Below, piece by piece: positions 32,402 to 40,901 of a DNA stretch of 64,000 nt. Made by a program: the position numbers and the translations under genes. Source of the stretch: Bacillota bacterium (lineage in GTDB: Bacteria; Bacillota; Sulfobacillia; RBS10-35; JAJYVN01); contig JAJZMB010000119.1 in NCBI GenBank assembly GCA_021803205.1, positions 1 to 64,000 of the forward strand, in the 5' to 3' direction. Under the pieces are notes generated by a model that saw only the letters and a program-made list of their open reading frames with translations, was not told where the DNA came from and searched no databases. Each line of letters begins with the position of its first letter. Position 1 is the stretch's first letter.

Positions 32402-32794
32402 TCACGCCTCTCGACCGCGGCACGCCAGTTCGATGGCCTCGCTCCGCACTAAAGCCGCAACCCGCGCATCGAGGCAATCCCCGTCGTGGATGCGCACGGC
32501 GACACAGGCATCGCGGGCCCGCCGCACCGTCCGCCGGAAGACATCCGCGCGCAGACCCCATACAACGAACTCTATCCCGCTGTCCCGCCGGAAACCGTCG
32601 GGATGCACCAGATCACCGATCACGGCGACCCGGGCGGCACCGAACTCGTATACGAAACGCCGAGCAGTGTACACCGCCTGCCGCCACGCCTGACCGTAAC
32701 GCTGCAGGCATGCCGGCCCTCCGGCCGTTGCGTCCGCCACCCGCGGTCGGAGCCGACGGCCGGCCAGGGCCCGTCCACTGACATGTTCCAGCAA
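32402..32794 (-). CDS. Degenerate nucleotidyltransferase-like (MNT) protein
   Basis: About 130 residues from TTG 32794, which has GGAGGGA a few bases upstream; the frame is open to 33007. RFVYEFGAARVAVIGDLVHP followed by DSGIEFVVWGL follows the pattern of minimal nucleotidyltransferases, where a strand and GS motif are followed by Asp-x-Asp. Here GS is GD and DID is GIE, so the metal-binding aspartates are missing. The C-terminal VRIHDGDCLDARVAALVRSE fits the same fold. It may be an inactive domain or a decayed gene. Its start and function are uncertain. Confidence 0.5.
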   Translation of the reverse strand: MLEHVSGRALAGRRLRPRVADATAGGPACLQRYGQAWRQAVYTARRFVYEFGAARVAVIGDLVHPDGFRRDSGIEFVVWGLRADVFRRTVRRARDACVAVRIHDGDCLDARVAALVRSEAIELACRGREA

Positions 32795-33029
32795 CCCTGG
32801 TCCCTCCCTGCCCACGGTGCCGTTGTACTCCCATGGTAACGCAAGCCCGCATCGCCAGCGAGCCGGCAAAGAACGCCAGACAGCGGCCAGATCCCACCAT
32901 CGGCGTCGAACGAGCGCGGCCACCGCGCTTGCGCCCCCATCCGTCCCCGCACGGCGCAAAAGCTCGGCGGAGGGGGCCCTCGGAGGTGGGTGGCCCGACC
33001 CGGCCAAATGGCAGCGCCAAGACGGCGAT

Positions 33030-33121
33030 GCAAAAGTCGCTTCTCACACTGGGTGCGAAGCGTGGACCCTTGAGGGGCAGAGGGCGCCGGAGCAGTGCCC
33101 ATGCAAGACGCGGACTCTGGC
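33030..33121 (+). repeat. Dispersed repeat R1, copy B
   Basis: Starts GCAAAAGTCGC and ends GCGGACTCTGGC. CGCTTC pairs with GAAGCG (33038-33062), and CCCTTG is followed by AGGGGCAGAGGG. GTGGACCCTTG is identical to copy A. The repeat ends exactly nine bases before the stop codon of the minus-strand formyltransferase gene, as copy C does for mrfB. Confidence 0.62.
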
Positions 33122-33130
33122 GGCCGCCAC

Positions 33131-34252
33131 CTAATGCAGAAATAGCCGCAGACCCGAAAAGGTCATCATCATGCCGTATTCGTCCGCGGCAGAGATGACC
33201 TCGTCGTCCCGCGTCGAGCCGCCCGGCTGCCAGATATAGGCCACCCCGGTTCGTGCCGCGCGATCGATGTTGTCACGGAACGGGATGAAGCCATCGCTGG
33301 CCAGGGCCAGGCCTCGCAGCCCCCCAAGCCACTGGGAACGCTCCTGCGGCAGGAGCGGCTCCGCCAGGGACGCATCCCCTTGCAGCCACGCGTCCACCGC
33401 ATTGTCGCGGGCGGGCCGAGGGGCACCCGCCGGGAAGGGCAGGCGGAGCGCACGGGGATGTCGCCGCAGCCACCAAGTCTCCGCCTTGCCGCAGGCCAGG
33501 CGCGTACAATGGATGCGGGACTGCTGTCCGGCACCGACACCCACGGCCTGACCGTCGTATGCCAGGCAGACACTGTTGGAGGGCGTGTAGCGCAGGGTGA
33601 TGGCCGCGACCAGGAGGTCGCGGCGAGCATCCGCCGGAATCTCCTTCGCCCGTGTCACCGGCATCCCGATCGGGACGGGCACCTCCGGCCGGGCCTGTTC
33701 CAACGTGATGCCGAAAACCTCTCGGCGCTCGACGGCCGGAGGCGTATACGCGGGGTCGACCTCCAACACCAGGTAGCTGCCGCCCTTCTTGGCGCGCAGG
33801 CGCCTGAGCGCCTCCGGCGCATACCCGGGCGCGATGACTCCGTCAGAGACCTCGCGCGCCAGGACATGCGCGGCAGCCTCATCCACCGGGTCGCTGAACG
33901 CGGCGAAGTCTCCGAAGGAGGCCATGCGGTCGGCCCCGCGAGCGCGGGCGTATGCGCAACCGAGCGGCGATAGGTCCAGGTCCTGCACGCGGCAGGCGGC
34001 GGCGAGGTCGGTGGGAAGCGGCAGCCCGAGGGCCGTACCGGCGGGGGCCGTGTGTTTGAAGGACGCGGCAGCGGGAAGGCCGGTGGCGACCTGGAGTTCG
34101 CGCACCAGCGGCCAGGCCTGGAGGGCGTCGAGCAGGTTGATGTACCCAGGCGCACCGTTGAGCACCCGGATGGGCAGAGTGCCGTCGACGACATAGGCGC
34201 GGGCCGGTGATTGGTGGGGATTGAGCCCATAGCGCAATGGAAGTTCAGACAC
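33131..34252 (-). CDS. Stand-alone AICAR formyltransferase (PurH C-terminal-type)
   Basis: The 373-residue protein corresponds to the transformylase half of bifunctional PurH. LRYGLNPHQSPARAYV, LNGAPGYINLLDALQAWPLV and AAASFKHTAPAG (Lys-His of the active site at ~66-67) are family hallmarks. TPSNSVCLAYDGQAVGVGAG and ASDGFIPFRDNIDRAARTGV complete the C-terminal catalytic region. It transfers a formyl group from 10-formyltetrahydrofolate to AICAR in purine synthesis. The IMP cyclohydrolase domain is absent and no other pur gene is nearby. GTG 34252 follows GGGAGGTG. Confidence 0.87.
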   Translation of the reverse strand: MSELPLRYGLNPHQSPARAYVVDGTLPIRVLNGAPGYINLLDALQAWPLVRELQVATGLPAAASFKHTAPAGTALGLPLPTDLAAACRVQDLDLSPLGCAYARARGADRMASFGDFAAFSDPVDEAAAHVLAREVSDGVIAPGYAPEALRRLRAKKGGSYLVLEVDPAYTPPAVERREVFGITLEQARPEVPVPIGMPVTRAKEIPADARRDLLVAAITLRYTPSNSVCLAYDGQAVGVGAGQQSRIHCTRLACGKAETWWLRRHPRALRLPFPAGAPRPARDNAVDAWLQGDASLAEPLLPQERSQWLGGLRGLALASDGFIPFRDNIDRAARTGVAYIWQPGGSTRDDEVISAADEYGMMMTFSGLRLFLH

Positions 34253-34682
34253 GGCAGAGCGCACCTCCCGCAGGGGACATTCCTGCCCAGGCGCGCGGCA
34301 TGACACCGCACCGGCTCCCCCGTGGTAGACCACGTGCTGCGCCAGTCACCGGTGCCCATGCGAGAAAACCACGCGCGGCCATCGGAGTCAAGGCCGGTGC
34401 TGCACTTGGTCGGCGGACATCCCTCAGGCGCGTGAGTCGATCATAACCCTGATAGTCCCTCCACCGTAAGGTGCACCAGTTCCAAGCCCCCCGACACCCG
34501 GAACACGGGTGGCCGATGGCTGACCAACTCGTCCACCGGGGCGAGTCTGAACGCCATCCAAATCGATAGCGGCGGGATGGGCGCGGGCCCCGGAGCACGG
34601 CGAGCCGCAGAATGCTTCCCTCCCGGACGGGCCCGCTGGCGGGGCGAGCGGGGCAGCGGCGGCCGCCGCCGCCCCGCTCGGC
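34253..34682. other. Intergenic region, at most a very small gene
   Basis: A 38-codon minus-strand frame at 34441-34557 reads like protein (MAFRLAPVDELVSH, then VFRVSGGLELVHLTVEG) but has no ribosome binding site. It could be a small gene or a decayed 3' end. Nothing else is supported. Confidence 0.35.
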
Positions 34683-35294
34683 TCATGCCTCAAGGATGCT
34701 GATGGCGACCGCATCGCGCCTGCCCTCCGCGTTCTCGGTCGGCACGATACTGGTCACAAACGGGGCGCCGCGCACCGCCTCCAGATACGACCGCACCGCG
34801 TCGGCATTGTGCGGGCCGACGTTGTCGGCGGCCACCACGCTGCCGGCATGCAAACGCGGTCGCAGGATCTCCAGATATCTGATGTAGTGCGGCTTCACAG
34901 CATCGAGAAAAGCGAAGTCGATGGGCTCAGGGTTGCTCAAGACGAACGCCGGCAGCGTCTGCAGGGCATCGCCGGCCACCTGGGTCACCACGCCCTCAAG
35001 ACCGGCGCGCTCGAAGTGCGCACGTGCGAGATTGACCTTGAAGGGCTCCAGATCGAAGGTCCAGAGGTGTCCTCCGGTAGAGGCGAGCGCTGCGGCGATG
35101 TGAATGCCGGAGTATCCCGAGGACGTGCCGACCTCAACGGCACGCTTGGCGCCGCACGCACGGGCCAGGATGTGCAGGAGCCTGCCGTTGTCCGCAGACA
35201 CGCGCCAGAACGGGATATCCTTCGCCGTGCGCTTCTGTTGCCGATCGAGTTCCTCGATATGGGCCAGGGTGTCGGTAATGCGCTGAGTGAACAA
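34683..35294 (-). CDS. SAM-dependent O-methyltransferase (COMT-like class I)
   Basis: The 203-residue protein has the Rossmann-like methyltransferase core. RAVEVGTSSGYSGIHIAAAL near 51-70 is motif I, which binds S-adenosylmethionine. LWTFDLEPFKVNLARAHFERAGL follows as motif II, and DFAFLDAVKPHYIRYLEILRPRL near 126-148 gives the metal-binding Asp of catechol-type O-methyltransferases. SVVAADNVGPHN supplies the second Asp-Asn pair. TTG 35294 is well supported by AGGAGGGTGA at correct spacing. The substrate is not known. It is divergent from the lipoprotein gene. Confidence 0.85.
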   Translation of the reverse strand: MFTQRITDTLAHIEELDRQQKRTAKDIPFWRVSADNGRLLHILARACGAKRAVEVGTSSGYSGIHIAAALASTGGHLWTFDLEPFKVNLARAHFERAGLEGVVTQVAGDALQTLPAFVLSNPEPIDFAFLDAVKPHYIRYLEILRPRLHAGSVVAADNVGPHNADAVRSYLEAVRGAPFVTSIVPTENAEGRRDAVAISILEA

Positions 35295-35497
35295 GCGGAA
35301 CTCACCCTCCTTTTACTGTAAGAGGCCCTTCGCGAACCGCACGTCGTGTCCTGTCGAGGAGCGGTCGCTCCGCGCACCCCGTCGGCGGCCGACCCGAGGA
35401 CACAGGGGGTCCAGCGACTCCGGTCGTCCCGCGCCGAAAACGCGGGCATACGCACCTTTCCCCCGGGGAATGCTTGCCAGCAAAGGGGTGACCATCC

Positions 35498-36490
35498 ATG
35501 GACCATCGACGCTTGCACCGGATGTGCGGTGCCTTCGCCCTGGGGGTGGCGGTGCTGATCGGTGTCGCCGGGTGCTCCGTCGGCGGCACGGCCCGCCGTC
35601 AGCCGGCCGGACAGACCGGCACCGCACCGCCGGCGGCCCTCGGTACGCTGCAGGCGGACGCCACCGCCATCATCGACAGCGCCACGGCACGCGACTGGGG
35701 GCAGGTGTCCGCCCAACTGTCCGCAATCCAGTCCGCCTGGAGCACGCTTCGACCAGACCTGGCCAGCCGCGGTGCACGCACCGGCCTTTTGGACTCCACC
35801 GACCGGGCCATCTCGGTGCTCGACCACCAGAGCAATCTGCTGTCGGCACGCGGAACCGCCCTGGCCGCCAACCATCTGACCGCCTTCGTGCCGGATATGC
35901 TGGCCCTCTATACTTCCCCCGTGCCGCCACAACTCGCGGAGATGGTCTACCTGACGCGGGCCATCCAGTTCGACGCAGATGCGGGACACCGGACGGCGGT
36001 ATGGGAGGACGCCCGTACCCTTGGCACCCAGTGGGCGTATATCCGCGCGGTCGCACAGCGCGTCGACCCTGGAGACGCGTCACGTCTGGACCTGCAACTC
36101 GCGGCTCTGGATGCGGCCGTAGCCGATCAGGCCGGATCCAGCAGTGCGGCGATACCCGCCATGACGGTCAATGCCCCGCTCCGTTCCTCCAGTTCCGCGT
36201 CCGTCACGGCATCCTCGGCCGCAGCCGGTCTCGGCGCAGCTCCGTCCGCCTCCTCTTCCGCATCGGCCGCATCCGGATCCATCGCCGGGGCCTCCTCCGT
36301 CGCGCGCACTTCGCGATCCGGCAGCGGCACACCCTCCCTCCCCACGGCACAGAGGCGCACCGGCACTATGGCCGGCTCGGGCCCAGCCTCCTCGCCGCAT
36401 GTGTCCGACCCGCTACAGACGGCGGCCCAGGCCATCCTGACCACGCTCACGGCACTCCAACAGGCATTTCTGGCCACCGGCCGGGCGTAG
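35498..36490 (+). CDS. Putative lipoprotein, unknown function
   Basis: The 330-residue protein begins with a basic segment, a hydrophobic core (AFALGVAVLIGVAGC) and a lipobox with Cys at ~26, so it should be lipid-anchored outside the membrane. Residues ~45-210 are predicted helical (AAVADQ, QVSAQLSAIQSAW, LTRAIQFDADAGH), and ~215-300 is a Ser/Ala/Gly low-complexity linker, ending in a short helix. I do not recognise a family. The gene is well separated from the O-methyltransferase and converges on the small beta-rich gene with a 31-bp gap. Confidence 0.65.
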   Translation: MDHRRLHRMCGAFALGVAVLIGVAGCSVGGTARRQPAGQTGTAPPAALGTLQADATAIIDSATARDWGQVSAQLSAIQSAWSTLRPDLASRGARTGLLDSTDRAISVLDHQSNLLSARGTALAANHLTAFVPDMLALYTSPVPPQLAEMVYLTRAIQFDADAGHRTAVWEDARTLGTQWAYIRAVAQRVDPGDASRLDLQLAALDAAVADQAGSSSAAIPAMTVNAPLRSSSSASVTASSAAAGLGAAPSASSSASAASGSIAGASSVARTSRSGSGTPSLPTAQRRTGTMAGSGPASSPHVSDPLQTAAQAILTTLTALQQAFLATGRA

Positions 36491-36521
36491 TCTCGGCCGG
36501 TGCCGCTCCGCCCATCCGGAG

Positions 36522-36812
36522 CTACTCGGTGACGGTGAAACTTGTGCGGACCGACGTCAGACGCTGACCGCTGGCGTCCACCGCATAGATGTCCAGGAGA
36601 TACTCCCCCGGAGTCGCCTCCCACGGCACCGCGGTGTCGGCGCTCCACACCGGCCCGCTCCGGCCCAACGTCTCCTCGAACCCGTAGCCCACCACACTGG
36701 CGCGGACGGCAAAGATCGACGCCGGGTCGCTCGCGCGTACCGTCAGCCTGACGGGAATCCCGCCCGGCCCCTGTTTCGGCGAGATCTCCACATCCAGGAC
36801 GCACGCGGCCAT
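36522..36812 (-). CDS. Small beta-rich Ig-like hypothetical protein
   Basis: The 96-residue protein starts at ATG 36812, seven bases after GGAGGTG. Its alternating hydrophobic strands (VLDVEISPKQGPGGIPVRLTV, GEYLLDIYAVDASGQRLTSV, RTSFTVTE) look like a single immunoglobulin- or PKD-like domain. There is no signal peptide, so location is unclear. A DxxG-x-R bacterial Ig-like module is the nearest resemblance, and I cannot name the family. Confidence 0.6.
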   Translation of the reverse strand: MAACVLDVEISPKQGPGGIPVRLTVRASDPASIFAVRASVVGYGFEETLGRSGPVWSADTAVPWEATPGEYLLDIYAVDASGQRLTSVRTSFTVTE

Positions 36813-36999
36813 GGGAATACACCTCCGTGGCTTGTAGCAAAGGACCGGCGAAATCCTTCGGCGCTGGCGGGCACTTTCCCCTCCCGGGCGACAGCCCACC
36901 CTCGACCGACCCGTACCGGGCGGACGCGTCCACCACCTCCGCACTCAGCGGGTCACCGCCCGGAAAACAGTCACCCCGACGCCGGCGGCACCCGGCGCT

Positions 37000-37090
37000 G
37001 CCAACGTCGGTCCGCACAACGGCCGCGAACCACGGATCCGTGTGGGACAAGGGGATTCGGAACAGTGGCTTCCCAAAGGCGGACTCTTGC
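37000..37090 (+). repeat. Dispersed repeat R1, copy C
   Basis: Starts GCCAACGTCGGT and ends GCGGACTCTTGC. The centre has the palindrome CACGGATCCGTG followed by GGGACAAGGGG and CGGAACAGTGG. Like copy B it ends nine bases before the stop codon of a minus-strand gene (mrfB), and the nine bases themselves (GGCGACCAC here, GGCCGCCAC in B) are nearly the same. Confidence 0.62.
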
Positions 37091-37099
37091 GGCGACCAC

Positions 37100-38320
37100 T
37101 CAGCTACCACCCCGCCGCCGGGTCCGCCCCACCCCGCCGGCCACCTCACCCGCCTTGCGGCGCAGCCGCGCCATCCGGTGCTCGACCTCCGCGCGCCGCG
37201 CCGGATGCAGCCGCCACACCAGCGGCAGGACATCGCGCATCACCGACAGCGCCGCGGCCGGATCCCGACGCCGGTGCTCCAGGTACTTCGCCAGTTCGAC
37301 CGCGGCCTCCAACGAGGGCAGCGGCCCGCGCAGTTCCGCCTCCCAGATCGGCGCCGCCTCGGCATGGCGGCCGAGACGGCGCAGCAATGTCCCCGCCGCC
37401 CGGCCCGCGCCACGGCCACCCGCGTCACGAGCGGCCAGGTATGCCGCCAGCGCCGCATCGCCGTCCCCCGCCTGCTCATAAAGCCGCCCCAGGCCCCACA
37501 GCACGGCCGACGGCAGTTCCGCGCGCGCTCCGCCCTCGGCCATGGCGCACAGCCGCCCCGCGATCCCGCACAGGGCATACAGGTCGTCACGATTATGGGC
37601 ACAGACCCTATCCAGCGCCCCGCGCTCGCCATCCAACCATGCGGTGTACAGGGCAGGGATCATCTCCCCGGGGATGTCGCCCTCGCGGGACTCACCCAGG
37701 ATCTCCGTTTGCAGGCGGCGCAGGTCGCAGCCTCCCCCCAAGGCGGACTGCCACAAACGGCGGGCCGGATGCAGCAGGTCGAGGTGCGGCGAGAGGGGAG
37801 AGCCGACCAGCCCCGCCAGGGTGCAGCGGTCGCGAAACAGTGGGAGGTCGAACGACTTGCCGTTGAAGGTCACGATCGCGGCCGCGCCCCCCAGATCCGC
37901 CAGCACCGCGGAGAGAAGGGCGGGTTCCCGGTCCAGGTCCTGCAGGAGATACTGGCGGACCGTGAGACCGTCACCCTGCAGTTGACCGACTCCCACCAGG
38001 AACGCACGGTTGCCGCTCCCGCGCGAGAGTCCGGTGGTCTCCAGATCAAACCAGCGCCATTGCTCGGCCGGACCCAGGTCACACCCGGCCAGCCGGGAGG
38101 GCCAAGGGCCCCGCAGGGCCCAGGTGAACGGCACCGTGCGCCGGTCTGAGCGCACCGGGACCGAACCACGGGCCGTCTCGACGTTTTTCCACAGCCCTGG
38201 GGGTAGCGACGCCGCCTGGTCCCGGGGAGGCGATTGGAGCGGCCACATCGCCGCTCGCCCGGGCGCTGCGGACTGCACCGCCATGCGGAAGGCGTAAAAA
38301 CGATCGATCAGGTCCGTCAC
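37100..38320 (-). CDS. mrfB: MrfB/YprB-type 3'-5' exonuclease
   Basis: The 406-residue protein has an RNase H-like DEDD exonuclease domain. FDLETTGLSRG (~91-101) gives the Asp and Glu, TFNGKSFDLPLFRDR (~151-165) the third region and HNRDDLYAL (~242-250) the His and Asp. Residues ~255-400 are helical TPR-like repeats. In B. subtilis MrfB works with the MrfA helicase in repair of mitomycin C damage. Its GTG start overlaps the mrfA stop (GTGA, 38317-38320), so the two are coupled. A low-complexity N-terminus of ~55 residues precedes the nuclease. The symbol follows from domain plus gene context. Confidence 0.87.
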   Translation of the reverse strand: MTDLIDRFYAFRMAVQSAAPGRAAMWPLQSPPRDQAASLPPGLWKNVETARGSVPVRSDRRTVPFTWALRGPWPSRLAGCDLGPAEQWRWFDLETTGLSRGSGNRAFLVGVGQLQGDGLTVRQYLLQDLDREPALLSAVLADLGGAAAIVTFNGKSFDLPLFRDRCTLAGLVGSPLSPHLDLLHPARRLWQSALGGGCDLRRLQTEILGESREGDIPGEMIPALYTAWLDGERGALDRVCAHNRDDLYALCGIAGRLCAMAEGGARAELPSAVLWGLGRLYEQAGDGDAALAAYLAARDAGGRGAGRAAGTLLRRLGRHAEAAPIWEAELRGPLPSLEAAVELAKYLEHRRRDPAAALSVMRDVLPLVWRLHPARRAEVEHRMARLRRKAGEVAGGVGRTRRRGGS

Positions 38321-40734
38321 GACGCCACCGCCGCCGTGGCCCGCCGCAGCAAGGCCATGGCAGCCGCCTTGCCGTCGTTGCCGGTTCCGGCCCCGGTACA
38401 GGATGGGCACCCAGCATCGCAGGGACAGGCGGCGATGCGCAGCGCGACGGCCCGCAACAGGTGGGGGTGGGCCTCGTAGGCCTTTTCAGCGAGACCGACA
38501 CCGCCGGCGTGGGTCTCCCAGAGGAAAACGGTCGGCACCCCGGTGAAGGGGCTGCGCACCTGCGGTGACGCGCGCACATCCGCAAGGTCGCAGAGGAGGT
38601 ACAGTGGGGCCAATGCGGCGAGGGCCCGCGCGAGACCGGCGAGGCCGGCGCCCAGGCTCTCATGGCCCAGATCCATCTCCAGATCTCCTGGGAAGGTGAT
38701 CCAGTAGGCAGTGGTGTGCATCTCCCGCTCGGGTAGATGGATCTTTCCCCAACCGATGTTCTCGTGGGTTTCGATCTTGATTTTCTTGAAGACCGTCGCC
38801 TTGGCGGTCACCAGCACCTCTCCCCAGGCGCGGCCGCAGCCGGCCGCGCTCGCGGACGGTTCCGGAACGGGATCGACGCGCAGCGCAGGAACGTCCACGG
38901 CGGAATCCTCACCCGGTGCCGGCGGCACCGCCACCGGGCCGGCAACCGCCGCCAACGCCGGCTCGCGGACCATATCCGCCGCTTCCGGCAGGGGCACACT
39001 GCAGGCGCCCTCCGCGCGGAGCACATCCAGGACCTTGAGGTGCACCGCGAGGTCGGCGTCCGTGTAGTAGTCCACGTCGACCTCGCGCACAAAAGCCTTG
39101 TTCTCGGCGTGGTCGTATACTTCGACCTGATACTGCACCCCCCCGTGCAGGTAGATGGCATCTTCATAGACCGTGAGCAGCGCGGCCCAAAGGTCGATCT
39201 GGCCGATGACGCGCGGCTGCCCGGTAAACGTTCGATCGATTATGATTACATTGCCGTCCCCACCGCGCAGGCTCACATCCGCCGCTGGGAAGTGATCCGC
39301 CATCCAGTGGTAGGCCCCGCCGGCCGCCCGGAGCACGCGCTCCTCCGCCAGGAAGGCAAGCATATCTCCGGTCGGGCCCGGCCCGAAGGACTCGTCACAA
39401 CGGAACGGCAGCTCGAACGCGGCGCACTTGAGGTGGTTCATCCACACGTACAGATTCTCGGGGTTGATGAATCCAGCCTCGGGTGGTTGGCCGAGCAGGT
39501 ACTCCGGATGCGTGACCAGGAACTGATCGAGCGGGCCGTTCCCGGCGACAAAAACCGTGAGCGAGGCATCCCGGCGCCGGCCGGCGCGTCCCGCCTGCTG
39601 CCATGTGCTGGCGATGCTTCCAGGATAGCCGTTCAGGACGGCTGCCTGCAGAGAGCCGATGTCGATCCCCAGTTCGAGGGCGTTGGTGCTCACCACGCCG
39701 CGCACACCCCCCTCCCGCAGGCCCGATTCCACCGCGCGCCGCTCACGCGGCAGGTAACCGCCGCGATAGCCGCGGACCTGCGCGGCCAGCTGCGGGTCCA
39801 GGGATCGCCGCAGATGTGTGAGAATCAACTCGACCTGGAGCCGGCTGCGCGAGAATACGATCGTGGAGATGCCATTGCCCAAGAGCCGCCGCGCCCAGGC
39901 CACGCTCTCGCCGAGTCCGCTCCTGCGGATCCCGAGAGCCCGGTCGATCAGCGGAGGATTGTAGAAGAAGAAGTGGCGCGGACCAGCGGGCGCGCCGTTG
40001 TCATCGACCAGACAGACCGGGCGGCCCAGCAGATTTTCGGCCAGTTCCTGCGGGTTGCTGATCGTGGCGCTTGTGGTGATGAAGGTCACATCTCGACCGT
40101 AGAACGCGGCCACCCGCTGCAGCCGGCGCAGCACATTGGCCATGTGGCTGCCGAACACCCCGCGGTAGGTGTGGAGTTCGTCCACCACCACGAACCGCAG
40201 GCGCTCGAAGAGGCGCACCCAGCGGGTGTGGTGCGGCAGGATGGCGGCATGGAGCATGTCGGGATTGGTGATGACCACGGACCCCGCCTCTCGGACCGCA
40301 ACCCGGGTAGCCGGTGGGGTATCGCCGTCGTAGGTATGGCAACTGCCCGGGCCGCCCAGGGCCTCTAACAGACCCGCCAGTTCGGCACGCTGATCCTGGG
40401 CCAAGGCCTTGGTCGGAAAGATGTAAAGGGCGCGGCAGTCATGGTCGCGGAGCAGGGCGTCCAGCACGGGCAGATTGTAGCAGAGGGTTTTGCCCGAAGC
40501 CGTCGGAGTGACCACCACGCAGTCGCGACCGCCTTTCGCGCACTCCAGGGCGGACGCCTGATGGCTGTACAGTTCGGTTACGCCGCGCGCGGCGAGGACG
40601 GCGTGCAGCCGCGCATCGAGGTGGTCGGGGACAGCCCGCACGCGCGCGGGCCGGGCCGGGAGGAAGCGGTGCTCCAACTCGGCCGGGGCCACGCCCTCAC
40701 GGAGGACACGTTCGACCAACTGATCGAGGTTCAA
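38317..40734 (-). CDS. mrfA: MrfA/YprA-type DEAH-box helicase with C-terminal zinc cluster
   Basis: The 805-residue helicase has Walker A TPTASGKT (76-83), DELH at 185-188, and helicase motifs IV-VI including LELGIDIGSLQAAVLNGYPG and WQQAGRAGRR. The C-terminal DUF1998 region ends in CPCDAGCPSC (~770-779), four cysteines that likely bind zinc. These features match MrfA, a 3'-5' DNA helicase acting in a UvrA-independent repair pathway for bulky adducts. A proline/alanine-rich linker at ~595-655 is probably a lineage-specific insertion. The start at 40734 gives the usual N-terminus. It is the first gene of the mrfAB unit. Confidence 0.9.
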   Translation of the reverse strand: MNLDQLVERVLREGVAPAELEHRFLPARPARVRAVPDHLDARLHAVLAARGVTELYSHQASALECAKGGRDCVVVTPTASGKTLCYNLPVLDALLRDHDCRALYIFPTKALAQDQRAELAGLLEALGGPGSCHTYDGDTPPATRVAVREAGSVVITNPDMLHAAILPHHTRWVRLFERLRFVVVDELHTYRGVFGSHMANVLRRLQRVAAFYGRDVTFITTSATISNPQELAENLLGRPVCLVDDNGAPAGPRHFFFYNPPLIDRALGIRRSGLGESVAWARRLLGNGISTIVFSRSRLQVELILTHLRRSLDPQLAAQVRGYRGGYLPRERRAVESGLREGGVRGVVSTNALELGIDIGSLQAAVLNGYPGSIASTWQQAGRAGRRRDASLTVFVAGNGPLDQFLVTHPEYLLGQPPEAGFINPENLYVWMNHLKCAAFELPFRCDESFGPGPTGDMLAFLAEERVLRAAGGAYHWMADHFPAADVSLRGGDGNVIIIDRTFTGQPRVIGQIDLWAALLTVYEDAIYLHGGVQYQVEVYDHAENKAFVREVDVDYYTDADLAVHLKVLDVLRAEGACSVPLPEAADMVREPALAAVAGPVAVPPAPGEDSAVDVPALRVDPVPEPSASAAGCGRAWGEVLVTAKATVFKKIKIETHENIGWGKIHLPEREMHTTAYWITFPGDLEMDLGHESLGAGLAGLARALAALAPLYLLCDLADVRASPQVRSPFTGVPTVFLWETHAGGVGLAEKAYEAHPHLLRAVALRIAACPCDAGCPSCTGAGTGNDGKAAAMALLRRATAAVAS

Positions 40735-40901
40735 GGCTCCATCCCCTCACCGGGCAGACGAGATGGGTGCAGGAGTTCGTGTTCGGCAAGAAGTTACGTT
40801 CTCCTTCCCGAGCGTCCGCGGACAACTGGGAGAGGTTCCCCGCCGATCTTGTCGAAACCGTCTCTGCGGAATACGGCAGAATTCGATAGGGGAGGCGCCG
40901 T

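Noticed and set aside
40770-40860. Possible R1 remnant in the mrfA upstream region
   Set aside because: The similarity is limited to TTCTCC and CGGACAACTGGG-like words and is not convincing.
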